From: Bufo bufo
Taxonomy: Eukaryota > Chordata > Amphibia > Anura > Bufonidae
Length of the DNA: 64,000 nt
NCBI RefSeq assembly: GCF_905171765.1
Contig: NC_053392.1
Span: forward strand, 447,172,837-447,236,836
Direction: 5' to 3'
Within the stretch, counting starts at the first letter, position 1. Each line of letters starts with the position of its first letter. Position numbers and translations under genes: made by a program. The notes beneath the pieces are model-generated. The model searched no databases and was not told where the DNA came from. It saw only the letters and a list, made by a program, of their open reading frames with translations. Positions 50,939 through 62,572 of the stretch are shown piece by piece.

Positions 50939-53900
50939 CTAAAGATGGACTTGTGATAAATCGTTGAGACTTCTGAATGCCTTCCAATCCTTCCACACTC
51001 CCATGAAACTTTGAAAGTTTCTTAATTCCCAAGAGGAAATTTCTTCAAATCTGTAGATTTGGTCTACTTTTAGAAGCCATTGTTCAATGGAGGGGGTTGC
51101 TGTAGAGAGCCATAGTCTCGGATTGAGAAATCTGGCAGCTGCAATCAAATGCTTAAAAAGATCCATGTTAGTGATCCTCTGTCCAGATGGGAGTACGTTC
51201 AGGAGTGCTATTTCTGGAGAAGGAACTAGGTCTGCTCCACATATGTGATTGGCTATCTGAAATATTTTCTCCCACCACCTAAGGAGGCTAGGGCATTTCC
51301 ACCATATGTGAGTGAAGGAACCTCTGTCTGACAAACATCTCCAGCATCTATCACAACCAGACAATGAGTACCTGGAGACAATATCTGGGGTCTTGTACCA
51401 TCTAGTCATGATCTTATAACCGTTCTCTTGGATACGAACGCATCTCGATGATTTATGTGGAGATTGTAGTATGGTGACAATTTCTTTACTAGTAAAGGTT
51501 CGGTTTAGATCTTTCTCCCATAGGCCAATGAATGAAGGTAAAACATTAGAAGTTTGGGATCTAAATCTACTGTATAACTGCGATATAATCTTTTTGAGAC
51601 ATAGTGAGCCATCTATCAGGCTTTCAAACCATGTTAGAGGTCTTATTAAGTCTCCCATAGATATGTGTAGGGACAGGTATGTCTTGATAAAGTATATTGG
51701 GTTATTAAGTATACGGGAGGAAGGGATTGCAAGACTCTCTCTCAGTTTATTTAATGATAGAGAAATATTGTCGATGAGTAGGTCTCTCAAACTAATATCA
51801 GAGTCTCTAAGATGTGTGGGTAGACTATCTTGTAGTACTTTAGGGGCAGTTCGTAAAATATCACCAAGCCGGAGGAGAGGCGAAGGGAAAGGAACATGGA
51901 GGTAGGTAGATTGGAACCATTTCCAGGCGTTATAAGTGGCCCTAATTATAGGGGTTACATCTGAGGGAAAGGGAGGTAGGCTTTTGTATCCTAGCAAAAG
52001 CGCTCTAAAGGATGAATTAATTAATGACTGTTCCATATGAACCCAGGATTTGTGAGAGGGGGCTCTCAGCCAATCCATAGCTCTGGCTAGCAGGACCGCT
52101 TTCCCATATAGTTCCGGATCTGGAAGGGCAATTCCTCCCAAGGCTTTTGGACTGTTTAAGGTTTTATAAGAAAGATGAGCTTTCTTCCCCATCCAGATGA
52201 AAGCGCTGAATAATGATCGAAGAGAAGTATAGTATGAGGAGGGGATAGGGATAGGGAGAACCTGAATTAAGTAGGTCAGTTTAGGTAGAACCAGGGACGT
52301 GAGTATATTTTTCCTACCGAACCAAGATAGGATTGGCAGGTCTAGATTCTTAAGGGAAGTGGAGATATGGCTCAAGAGGGGTAAATAGTTTAAAGCAAAC
52401 ATTTGGGAAGGGTCATTGCTAATCTTAACCCCTAAGTATGTTAAGTGGGGACTTGACCAATTAAAAGGTGACTCTTGTTCCAGTCGTTTTGCTAAGCTAG
52501 AAGAGAGGCCAGTATGTATAATTAGGGATTTACTATGGTTAACCCTGAAATTGGACATCCTACCAAATGTCTCTAAATGGTGGTAGATCTTGGGGAGAGC
52601 AACAGCAGGGTTACTGATCATCATCAATAAATCGTCGGCAAAGGCCGCCGTCTTATGTTCCTGATCTCCCAGATCCACACCTCTAATGTCTCTATCAGAT
52701 CTGATGGTTTGCAGTAGGGGTTCCATAGTTAAAACAAAGAGAAGGGGGGAAAGGGGACAACCCTGTCTAGTACCATTTCTGATAAAAAAGGGGGAAGAAA
52801 TAATATTGTTGACCGAAATGGAGGCGGAAGCCTTTAAATACATGGCGTCTATGGCTGAGAGGAAAGGGGACGGGAACTTCTGCGAGGAGAGGACCGATTC
52901 ATAAATGACCATTTAACCCTGTCAAAAGCCTTCTCAGCATCTGTGCTGAGAAGGACTAGAGGCAAGGATTTTTTCTTCGCATGAAAGAGGATGTTAAGGA
53001 CTCTAGCAGTATTGTCTTTGCCCTCTCTCCCCCTAACAAAGCCAGTTTGATCTCTGTGTATCAGAGAGGGCAAGATTGATGCTAGGCGATTTGCCAGCAG
53101 TTTGGCTAGGAGTTTAAGGTCGATGTTAAGGAGAGAGATAGGTCTATAGCTGGGGCAAAGTGTTGGGTCCTTGCCCTCTTTAGGTATTAGAACTATATGG
53201 GCTTTGGTCATGTCACTAGATAAAGGGGCATTGGATAAGGTTTGGTTGAAGAGTGGAATTAGATGAGGAATGAGGGTGTCATGAAATGTTGAGTAATATG
53301 AGATAGGGAGGCCATCGGGGCCTAGACTTTTCCCTTTGGGGGAGTTGCGTATAACTTCTAGAAGTTCTTTTGGTGTGAAGGGCGAAGCTAACATTGTTCT
53401 ATTTTCCTCGGACAGAGTAGGAAGATGTAGCTTCTCTAGGTAGGCGAGAAGAGGAGATAAGGATTCAGGGGAGGTAAGGGAGGGATCAGGAGTGTCCTCT
53501 AACGACCGTCCTGTGGGCATCCCATAAGGTCTGAGAGGATATTTCTGATGAGACGTTTAGGTCAAAGTAGTCTTCAAGGACTGTTTTAATTTTTGATCTG
53601 GCTTCAGGATTACCTAATAATTGCTCATTTAACCTCCAAGATCTAGAGGTTTTATTTTTCTTTGGAGGAGTGAGGGTCAGGTAAATAGGGGAGTGATCGG
53701 ATAGTAGGATATTCCCTATGCTAGTGTCTTTGCAGTATTGCAGGTGATTTTTAGAAACAAAAATGTAGTCCAGACGCTGATATGAGTCATGAACTGTTGA
53801 GTGAAAGGAATAGTCCTTGGTGTCTGGATGGAAAACTCGCCAAACATCAATAAGTTGAGCTCTCCACAGCTTTGAAGTCAGGGAGCGTACAGCTGACTGG

Positions 53901-54382
53901 GAATGTGCGGATTTGCCAGAAGAAGAATCCAAAAGAGGATTCATTACAAGGTTGAAGTCTCCTCCCATCACCAAGGTTCCCTCCCCAAATTTGTTTACTT
54001 TCTCTAAAATGTTTTTTAACCAGGGGATTTGTTTCCTATTAGGAACATATACGTTGATAAAGGTATAGATATGTTGGGCGATTTTTCCCTTCAACATTAT
54101 GAACCTACCCTCAGGATCTAAAACCTGGTCTATATGTTGGAATTGGACTCCTCTCTGCATTCCTATACTAACACCTTTTGAGTTAGAAGAATTAGAGCCG
54201 CTGTGGTACCATTGGGAGAAATATGAGTGTGAAAGGTTGGTGAAATGGCCCAATTTCAGGTGTGTCTCTTGGAGAAAAATCCCCTTTACCCCTTCTCTTC
54301 TCAGCATTCCAAATATTTGACCCCTTTTAGCCGGCGAGTTAAAGCCTCTTACATTATAAGATGCTATCTTGAGATCATCCAT
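50939..54382 (-). pseudogene. LINE-2 ORF2: endonuclease/reverse transcriptase, broken
   Basis: Three frames make up the gene. 54382..53486 is the endonuclease (SYNVRGFNSPAKRGQ, LQETHLK, GGDFNLVMNP, QRLDYIF, SDHSPI). 53520..52849 is the first half of the reverse transcriptase (GPDGLPISYY, YRPISLLNIDLK, STDAEKAFDRVKW). 52912..50939 is the rest (RNGTRQGCPLSPLLF, FADDLLMM, CWRCLSDRGSFTHIWWKC). Compared with LINE-1, about 130-150 residues of the linker between endonuclease and polymerase are missing at the first junction (after WDAHRTVVRG), and the second junction is a simple frameshift near 52880. Catalytic motifs themselves are preserved. Confidence 0.92.
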
Positions 54383-54875
54383 TTGGAATACGAGGGGAGA
54401 TAGAAACCGTGTTGGTTATGTAAAGATGGTAAAGTGTAAGCTTGTGAATTAATGGACCACAGTCCAAAGTTGAAGAGAAGTCAAACCTTCGACGTGCATC
54501 CCATACCAAAGCCATCCTTCTGAGGTCTTCAGGTGACGCGGTGACATTAAGAAAATGGTAACTAAAATAACAAGAGAAAAACAAAAGGCATAAGCAACAT
54601 ATCTGAGACATTACTCTATGTGGAGGGGGAATATGGGCAAACCCTTAAACACAGGGCTTTACCAAAGACGCCTCACACAGATATCAGAGGCAGGAAGCGA
54701 ACCAGTGGAACACAACCCGCTCTAATACTACCGGCCCAAACAATGGAGGGCTCCAAAAGAATAGGGGCCTGAGACTGGAGGAAAGAAGGTGTTTCAGCTT
54801 TCTTAATACTTAGGTTAAGGATAGCTATCTATTGATGCCCAGTGTATCTTAATTCTATGTAGCAGGGAAGAGAAG

Positions 54876-54960
54876 GAGGGGGGAAAGGAAAGGAGGGGGG
54901 GAGAGGGGGGGGGGGGTAGGGGGTAGGGATAGAGGGGAGGGGGGGTAGAGGGTATAGTGG
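54876..54960. repeat. G-rich tract in the LINE-2 spacer
   Basis: Runs of 4-13 G separated by a or ta. The sense RNA of the LINE would be C-rich here. LINE-1 has a G-run at the matching place (19573..19590). The plus strand has G-quadruplex potential. Confidence 0.85.
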
Positions 54961-55130
54961 GAAGAGATCAGATTATATAAGGGGACAGTAGGGCAAGTAA
55001 CTGGAGACAGTACATGTGGATAATAAGACCAATATACTTATAAGAGAGAGAAATCAAACGTTTCTTCAATCCCTTCCATGGAGAATAAATCAGGTTCAGC
55101 AATCAACCAATACAGTAGACTCCAGATGGA

Positions 55131-56255
55131 TCAAAAAGAGTCTGTGGATAGACGTCTGGGAGTGATTGAGTTGGCTTTCTTTCTCTGTCGCTGGGATTTA
55201 GGGGTCCTCTTGGGTTCAAAGAGCTGCGGCTTAGGGACATCTGGCAAGGATGCGACATCTTGGATTAGGTCCCAGTTTTCAATTTCCATGTTAGGAATCT
55301 CCAGATGCTGGAACATTTGATCCAGGTCAGCGTGGGATCTGATTGTGATCCTGCTCCCGTTGTATAGAAACGAGATGCCAAAGGGGAAAGTCCATCTATA
55401 TGTAATTTTCCTCTGGATGAGCCATTCTGTCAGGGGCTTAAGTGCCTTGCGCTTTTTCAGTGTTAGCGGTGCCAGGTCTTGGTACACATGGATACGGTAA
55501 TCCCTGAATAAGACTTCGGATTTCTTTCTGGCGAACTCTAGAATAGCTTCCTTATCCTGGAAGTTTAGGAACCGGCATATTATATCCCTAGGCGGTTCGG
55601 CTGGTTTTGATTTAGGTCGGAGGGCCCTGTGAGCCCTTTCGATGATCGGGCTAGGATAATCGGGGCCTAGTAGCTGTTCGCATAAGGCCTTCATTGCCTC
55701 CGGTATTTCTGGAGTGATGATCGATTCAGGCAAACTTCGGAACCTTAGGTTGTTCCTTCTGCCCCGGTTCTCTTGGTCTTCTAAGGCCGCATATACATGA
55801 TTTAGATGGGTTTGAACCGTTTGTAAGCTATTAGAAGTCGCCGCCTGGAAGTCTAACACAGCGTGATGCGCCGTCTCCAGATCCTCCACCCTACCCCCGA
55901 TATGTTTAATATCTTGTCTCATGGAGGAGACTTCACTAACCAGCGGTTCCAGAGCTTTGGTGAGGACCGATTTCAGGTATTTCCTGGATATGGGTAGGTT
56001 TTGACGTCCACCAGCTTCTTCCGAATCACTGTCTCTTCCCTCTGAGTTCAGGTACTCGTCTTCAGGAGCAGCCGCGGGCGCCATTTTAGTTTCTTTTGCG
56101 ACGTGTATTGCTGCCGCTTTTTTAATGAATTTATCCATGTCCCTTGAGGTAACGGATGGCTTCTGGTGCTGCAGGGTGTCTTCCTGTCTCGGGTTGTCGA
56201 TTTTGACCATTGTCTGGTCGGTATAGCTAGCGTAAGCTGCGATAAAGCACTGCAA
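55131..56255 (-). CDS. LINE-2 ORF1 (L1-type RNA-binding protein)
   Basis: The frame is open for 374 codons. The family start MVKIDNPRQEDTLQHQ lies 15 codons after the first Met, at about 56210. It has a basic N-terminus, a coiled-coil region (about residues 120-185: SEVSSMRQDIKHIGGRVEDLE...), RGRRNNLRFRSLPESI at the entry to the RRM-like domain, ERAHRALRPKSKPAEPPRD, and a C-terminal domain with YRWTFPFGISFL. It ends KKANSITPRRLS. Role by family: trimeric nucleic-acid-binding partner of ORF2. Its sister in LINE-1 is about equally complete. Confidence 0.87.
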   Translation of the reverse strand: MQCFIAAYASYTDQTMVKIDNPRQEDTLQHQKPSVTSRDMDKFIKKAAAIHVAKETKMAPAAAPEDEYLNSEGRDSDSEEAGGRQNLPISRKYLKSVLTKALEPLVSEVSSMRQDIKHIGGRVEDLETAHHAVLDFQAATSNSLQTVQTHLNHVYAALEDQENRGRRNNLRFRSLPESIITPEIPEAMKALCEQLLGPDYPSPIIERAHRALRPKSKPAEPPRDIICRFLNFQDKEAILEFARKKSEVLFRDYRIHVYQDLAPLTLKKRKALKPLTEWLIQRKITYRWTFPFGISFLYNGSRITIRSHADLDQMFQHLEIPNMEIENWDLIQDVASLPDVPKPQLFEPKRTPKSQRQRKKANSITPRRLSTDSF

Positions 56256-56321
56256 GTCAGACGGAGCTCAGACACACACCACCATCTTCTTCTGGCGCTA
56301 GCTCCGCCCGCTGAACGATAT

Positions 56322-57165
56322 TTTAACTTTGCCAGTAATACACAGGAAACTGGGATTTATAATATATCAGTGCACCGTAGAATAGCAATTAGGACCTAAT
56401 TGTTTTCTACTTTTACACAACACAAAAGGCTTTAAAACAGATAAGGGCAACGCTGAACGGCGAATATATTTTTATTTAGTCACTAATACACGGCAAACTG
56501 AGCTTCAGAATATATCACTGCACCGCAGAATGGCAATTAGGCTGTAATTATTTTCTACTTTTACACAACAGAAAAGACTTTCCAACAGATACGTAAGTGC
56601 AATGCTGAATGGCAAATATATTTTTATTTCACCAATAATACACAGCTACATGGGCTTTAGAATATATCACTTCACCGCAGAACGGCAATAAGGCCCTAAT
56701 TGATTTCTACTTTTACACAACAAAAAAGGCTTTTCACCAGATAAGTGCAATGATGAACGGCAAATATATTATATTATTTCGCCAATAATACTCGACAAAC
56801 TGGGTGTTAGAATATATCACTGCTCCGCTGAAAGGCAATTAGGCCATAATTTTTTTGTACTTTTACACAATAGAAACGGCTTTTCAACAGATAAATTCAA
56901 TGCTGAACGGCGAATATATTTTTATTTCGCCACTAATATCCAGCAAACTGGGCTTTAGAATATATCAATGCACAGCAGAACGGCATTTAGGCCCTAATTT
57001 TTCTCTACTTTTACATAACACAAAAGGCTCTTCAACAGATAAGTGCCACCCTGAATGGCGAATATATTTTTATTTTGCCACTAATACACGGAAAACTGGA
57101 CTTTAGAAGATATCATTGCACGGCAGAACTTAACTTTTATACAACACTAAAGGCTATTTAACATA
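56322..57165. repeat. ~150-bp tandem array, right part
   Basis: Continuation of the array 49976..50602 after the LINE-2 insertion. The acagata or equivalent core recurs at about 56430, 56585, 56735, 56885, 57035 and 57160, i.e. about every 150 bp. Together with the left part there are about 11 copies. It ends where the hAT-3 end begins (57170). Confidence 0.88.
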
Positions 57166-57169
57166 TAAG

Positions 57170-57845
57170 TAGAGTTGAGCGGACACCTGGATGTTCGGGT
57201 TCGACGGGTTCGGCCGAACTTCACAAAAAAGTTTGAGTTTGGGACCCGAACTTGACCCCGAACCCGAACCCCATTGAAGTCAAAGTGGACCCGAACTTTT
57301 GAGCACTAAAATGGCTGTAAAAATGTCATGGAAAGGGCTAGAGGACTGCAAATGACATCAAAATGTGGTTAAGAGCATGGCAAGTGCTCTGCAAACAAAT
57401 ATGGATGAGGAAATGACTTTAAATAACATAAAATACGTAAAAATAAAAAAAAATAATCTTGATCTAGGAGTATGAGGTCCATATGGAGTAGGAAGTTGAG
57501 GAGGCGTTGGATGTGGCGGTGTAGGTGGAAGCGGCGGAGGAGGAGGAGGTAGCCTACACTGTTTTTTGGTTTTAAATTTATTTTTATTTTTTTAAATTAG
57601 GGTACACCCCAAAACATTGGGAAATATAACCTGTGATAACACCCTCCAGTCGTGCTAAATAGACGTTCAGACAATACACTGGCTGCAGGGCAGTCCAGCA
57701 TCTCCAAGGCGTAAAGGGCAAGCTCAGGCCATGTGCCCAATTTGGAGACCCAGAAGTTGCAGGGGGCAGACCCATCAGTCAGTTCATGTAGGCGTGTGCA
57801 CACATACTGCCCCACCATGCTGCACGTCCCCGTGATGTTCACGAT
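57170..57845 (-). mobile_element. Second copy of the hAT-3 3' end
   Basis: A hAT-type end, tagagttgagcggacacctg, starts at 57170. It is followed by a palindrome-rich cgggttcg...ccgaac terminal region. From 57420 the sequence follows hAT-3 (58900 onward): both have 'taggtggaagcggcgg', a 'gtagcc' word and 'agggtacaccccaaaa'. Reversed, 57845..57650 encodes a frame-broken end of the hATC domain (WPELALYALEMLDCPAASV, LSERLFSTTGG). The copy stops at the 18S-like segment. Confidence 0.75.
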
Positions 57846-57861
57846 CCAATTGGATATCTGA

Positions 57862-58145
57862 TCTATCAACTTTCGATGTCCTTTTCTGCGCCTACCATGT
57901 TGATCGCGGTTAGCGGCGAATCAGGGTTCCACCCCGGAGAGGGAGCATGAGAAAGAGAGACCATATCCAAGGGAGATCAATGGATGAAATTTTATTTTGA
58001 TTGAGCGGAAATATGGGAAAAGTTATTAAAGAAGAAGAATCGAAGGAAAGGAGGGGGCGTGCGGCAATCACCCACTCCCGACTTGGGGAGGTAGCGACGA
58101 TAAATAACAATACAGGACTTTTAAGATGCCCTGTTATTGGAATGA
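57862..58145 (+). rRNA. 18S-rRNA-derived segment, copy A (pseudogene)
   Basis: Read forward, this contains ctatcaactttcgatg, gcctaccatgttgatc, gaatcagggttcc, ggagagggagcatgag, atccaaggg, acccactcccgact, tggggaggtagcgacgat, aaataacaatacaggac and ctgttattggaatga. All are in the order of the vertebrate 18S rRNA 5' domain, with substitutions. A ~75-bp block without 18S match (about 57982..58055) replaces part of the sequence. It is not a functional rRNA gene: it is partial, diverged and isolated. Confidence 0.88.
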
Positions 58146-58214
58146 TTATTAAAAAATTATAGGGAATGTCACTGGGGTTTTTTGGATTTGGAAACGTTAG
58201 CCAGGAGAGGTCCT

Positions 58215-58412
58215 GCTGCCGTTTTGTTGACTCTAGATAACTTCTGCCTGATCGCACGTTTCTGTAACGTCCACCATCCATTTGGATATCTTCTCTATCA
58301 ACTTTCAATGTTTTTTTCTGAGCCTACCATGTTGATCACGGATATCGGCGAATCAGGGTTCCGCGCCAGAGAGGGAGCGTGAGAAAGGGAGACCTCATCC
58401 AAGGGATGTCAA
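58215..58412 (+). rRNA. 18S-rRNA-derived segment, copy B (pseudogene)
   Basis: Begins further 5' in the 18S sequence than copy A: ttgactctagataac and gatcgcacg precede ctatcaactttcaatg, gcctaccatgttgatc, gaatcagggttcc, agagagggagcgtgag and catccaaggg. After that point it carries the same non-18S block as copy A (gcggaaa..., attattaaag, gatcaaaaggaaagg). The two copies therefore belong to one composite repeat rather than being separate captures. Confidence 0.85.
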
Positions 58413-58504
58413 TGGCTGCAAAGGGATGAAGCGGAAAGGTGGGACTAATTATTAAAGCAGAAGGATCAAAAGGAAAGGGCCAATTAAAGACGAATTTTAG
58501 AAAT

Positions 58505-58880
58505 TTAAGTCCCTGTCACCCATGCAGAGCAGGGGTTTTTCATCGCCAGAAATGGGTTAATGTCACCCACCAATGGAACAGATTATTTAAAAAAAAAATT
58601 CGGTCCCTGTCACCTTTGCAGAGCAGGGGTTTATTCAAGGCAAAAATTTTAAAAAGTCAACTCAAGAATATAACAGAAAAATTAGTGAAATTTATTAACC
58701 TGTCTACTAGGTAGAGCAAGGGTATATCACACCCAAAAATTGGTGAATTTCACCCAAAAATGTAACAGACAAATTAGTGATTTTTTTTCCTGTCTATTAG
58801 ATATAGCAGTGGTATATCACACCCAAAAATTTGTGAATTTCACCAGAAAATTTAACAGACCAATTAGTGAAATGACATAA
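58505..58880. repeat. ~105-bp tandem repeat
   Basis: Four imperfect copies: ccctgtcaccNNtgcagagcaggggttt (twice), then the derived form cctgtctaNtagNtaNagcaNgggtatatcac (twice), each followed by caaaaatt and an 'aacagaNNaattagtga' word. It lies between the 18S-like segments and the 3' UTR of hAT-3. Confidence 0.7.
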
Positions 58881-59160
58881 AATAAAATAGGTACAAATGA
58901 AAAAAAAAAATAATTATTTATGAGGTGGAGGTCCATATGGAGTAGGAGTTTGAGGAGGCGGTGGACGTAGCGGTGTAGGTGAAAGCGGCGGTGGAGGAGG
59001 ACGAGGTAGCCAACAGTGGTTTTTGGTTTTAATTTTTTTATTTTATTAGGGTACACCCCAAAAGAGTGGGAAATATTAAAAATACAACAATGAGCAATTG
59101 CGCTGTAGTATAACAATGGCTGGGTAAGGCCGGTATACATGTCTATTCTGTACAAGGTAC

Positions 59161-62100
59161 GAACTAGTCCTGTGGGATCCATGCCTGGTTCATTTTAATG
59201 GATGTGAGCTTGTCCACATTGGCTGTGGACAGGTGGCTGCGCTTGTCTGTGATAACGCCCCCTGCCATGCTAAACACACGTTCAGATAATACACTGGCTG
59301 CAGGGCAGGCCAGCACCTCCAAGGCGTAAAGGGCAAGCTCAGGCCAAGTGCCCAATTTGGAGACTCAGAAGTTGAAGGGGGCAGACACGTCATTCAGTAT
59401 GTGTAGGCGTGTGCACACATGCTGCTCCACCATGTTGGTGAAATGCTGCCTCCTGCTAAGACGTTCCATATCAGATGGTGGTGCTGGTTGTTGTGGCGTG
59501 CTGACAAAGCATTTCCAAATTTCGGCCATGCTAACCCTGCCTTCTGAGGTGCTGGCGGTGCCCCAGCTGCATTGGCGACCTCTTCCTCCTCCTCTGCCTT
59601 TGCCTTATGCTTCCACTGTGCCCCCGCTGTCAGGTGGGAATGCCACCAGCAGCGCGTCTACCAGCATGCGCTTGTACTCGCGCATCTTACGATCACGATC
59701 CAGTGAGGGAATTAAGTACAGTACTTTGTCCTTTTAACTGGGATCCAGCAGCGTGGCCACCCAGTAATCAGTAAAAGTTAGAATGAGGGCAACTCGGCGG
59801 TCGTCTCGGAAACACTGCAGCATGTAATCGGTTATGTCTGCCAGGCTGCCCAGATGCAATGAAAAGCTGTCCACTGTGGGAGGTGTATCGTCTGTGTCCT
59901 CTGTATCCCCCCAGCCACGCACCAGTGATGGCCATGAGCTGGTCTGGGTGCCACCCTGCTTTGAACATGGTTCTTCCTCCTCCATCTCCTCCACCTCGTC
60001 ATCCTCCAGAACTGTGCCCTGGCTGGACAATTGTGTACCTGGCTTTTGTGGGTGCAGCAACTCAACCTTCGGAGCCACTTGGGAATGACTGGCTGGAAAC
60101 CCTACAAAATGATCCCTCTTCCTCCTCCTCCTCCTCCTGTCCCACATCCTCTTCCATCATCACCAACAGCGTTTTTTAAAGGAGGCATAGAAGTGGGATA
60201 GTAACGCTGAGAGCGGCGGTATCGGCACTGGCCATGTTGGTGGAGTACTTGAAACAGCGCAACAAGGAACAGAGGTCTCGCATGGAGGCCCAGTCATTGG
60301 TGGTGAAGTGGTGCTGTTCTGCAGAGCGACTCACCCGTGCGTGCTGCAGCTGAAACTCCACTATCGCCTGCTGCTGCTCGCACAGTCTGGACAGCATGTG
60401 CAAGGTGGCGTTCCACCATGTGGGCACGTCGCATATGAGGCGGTGAGCGGGAAGGCCGAAGTTCCGCTGCAGCGCTGACCGGCGAGCAGCAGGGTGATAA
60501 CGTCGAAAACGCACACAGATGGCCCGCACTTTATGCAGCAGCTCTGACATATCGGGGTAATTTTTAAGGAATCTCTGCACAACCAAATTCAGCACATGCG
60601 TCAGGCAAGGGATGTGCGTCAAGCTGGCTAGTCCCAGAGCTGCTAGTCCCGGGCTTGAGGCTCACTGGCACCAACAACTCATTGGTCTGTTGTTCAATGC
60701 CCGTTCACAGCTCCTGCGCGGTGTGGGGTTTGTCCCCCAAACAGATAAGTTTTAAAACTGCCTGCTGTCGTTTACCCCTGGCTGTGCTGAAGTATGTGGT
60801 GAAGGTATTACGCTGACCGGATGAGGAGCCGGTAGAGGATGAGGAAGTGGAGTAGGAGGAGGAAGCAACAGGAGGCAAACTGAAGTGCCCTGCAATCCTC
60901 GGTGGTGGAAGGACATGCGTTAAACTGCTATCCGCCTCAGCCCCAGCCGCCACTGCATTTACACAGTGTGCTGTTATGGAGATATAACGTCCCTGACCGT
61001 GCTTACTAAACCACGTATCCCTAGTTAGGTGCACCTTGCCGCAGATGGCGTTGCGCAGTGCACACCTGATTTTGTCCCCCACTTGGTTGTGCAGGGAAGG
61101 GATGGCACGCCTTGAAAAGTAGTGGTGGCTGGGCATGACGTACTGTGGGACAACCACCACCATAAGGCTTTTAAAATTCTCCTTCTCCACCAGACGGAAT
61201 GAAAGCATTTCAAAGGCCAGGATTTTGAAATTCTGGCATTCAGGGCCAGGGATCGCGAGTGGGTAGGGAGGTACTTCCTCTTCCGCTCCAGTGTTTGGGA
61301 GATGGAGAGCTGAATGCTTCCGTGGGACATTGTGGAAATGCTTGATGACCCTGGTGGTGGTGTTGCTGGCAGATCCTCTGTTTGCGGGGTGGCAGGTGGC
61401 ACTGTCACTCCAGAGGTGGATGAAGAGGCTGAGACTGCAGCAGAAGAGGAAGCAGGAGGAGCTAGAGACCTTTCTTGGTTTTTGAGGTGTCTACTCCACT
61501 GCAGCTCGTGCTTTGCACTTAGATGCCTGGTCATGCAGGTTGTGCTCAGGTTGAGAACGTTTATGCCTCGCTTCAGACTCTGATTGCACAGCGTGCAAAC
61601 CACTCATGTCTTGTCGTCAGAACATTGTCTGAAGAACTGCCACGCCAGGGAACTCCTTGGAACTGGCTTTGGTGTGCTCGGTCCCTTGCTGCGGTGGGCA
61701 GTAGCAGGTGTACTGTCTAGGGGACGGACGCTCCGCTTTTGCACCCTGCTCCCTCTTCTGCTGTGCTGGTGGCTCTGTGCGACCACCGCCTCTTCCTCTG
61801 AACTACACAGGTCACTCGCATGACCTTGATTACATGTAGGGTCGAGGACCTCATTGTGGTCCACATCATCTTCCACCCAGTCTTCACCCCTGCCCTCCTT
61901 GTCGGTCTGCACACTTTTGAAAGCCCCAGCAGTTGACACCTGTGTTTCATCATCATCATCCGAGATGTGCTGCGATGGTTTTCCCATGTTCTCATTTTGA
62001 AACATAAGTGGTTGGGCATTGGTGCACTCAATCTCTTCCACTTCTGGGGCAGGGCTAGGTGGATGGCCCTGGGAAAACTTGCTAACAGAGTCATCAAAAA

Positions 62101-62572
62101 GCAGAAGAGACTGCTGCATGACTTGGGGCTCAGACTGCTTGGCTGATTTGCAAGAGGGTGAGGTGAAAGACTGATGGACATCGGCTGCAGGTGCCAACTC
62201 TGATCTTTCAGCAGGAGACTGGGTGGGAGACAATTTGAAGTAACTGGAAGCACTGTCAGCAACCCAATTTACTATCGCCTGTACTTGTTCTGGCCTCACC
62301 ATTCGTAGAGCCGCATTAGGCCCGACCAAATACCACTGCAGGTTCTGTCGCCTACTCGCACCTGAGGAAGGTGTTTCGCTTGTGCATGTAGCTGGCAAAG
62401 ATCGACCACTTCCTTTCCCTGCAACAGGAGCTCCACCAGCAGCACCACGACTGGGGCCACGTCCCTTATTTAACGCTCTCCTCATATTTCTCAAATTTAG
62501 GATCTTACCCAAAATGGGTGGTTTTTTTTTAATAGCAGAATAGAACAACAGTATGTAAAGGGTGTATCTCAC
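59161..62572 (-). pseudogene. hAT-3 transposase, frame-broken
   Basis: The first 322 codons (62572..61604) include KGRGPSRGAAGGAPVAGKGS, a WYLVGPNAALRMVRPEQVQ segment and an acidic stretch with an Asp run. A TGA at 61606..61604 is followed in the same frame by the BED finger (VCTLCNQSLKRG ... RHLSAKH). A frameshift near 61220 leads to 61208..60705, with the catalytic-core start KVHLTRDTWFSKHGQGRYIS. The segment with the second Asp (a CDNGSN-type motif in hAT-2) is missing between 60705 and 60622. It resumes with MTHIPCLTHVLNLVVQRF (60622..60176) and WVATLLDPS (60147..59734). The hATC domain is at 59355..59164 (WPELALYALEVLACPAAS, SERVFSMAGGVITDKRS). Confidence 0.88.

Larger units (their letters stand above)
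50603..56309 (-). mobile_element. LINE-2: L1-like LINE, full length but deleted in ORF2
   Basis: The tail is the T-run at 50608..50618 and the 5' end is at 56309 (sense start gcgggcggagctagcgcc). A 12-bp target duplication, gctgaacgatat, lies at 50591..50602 and 56310..56321, inside the tandem array. ORF1 (56255..55131) is open. ORF2 (54382..50939) has a deletion and two frame changes. The spacer between them contains a G-rich tract (54876..54950). Confidence 0.93.

Noticed and set aside
57862..58145. Functional 18S rRNA gene
   Set aside because: Only part of the 5' domain is present, with many substitutions and an unrelated internal block; no flanking rDNA spacer or 5.8S/28S.
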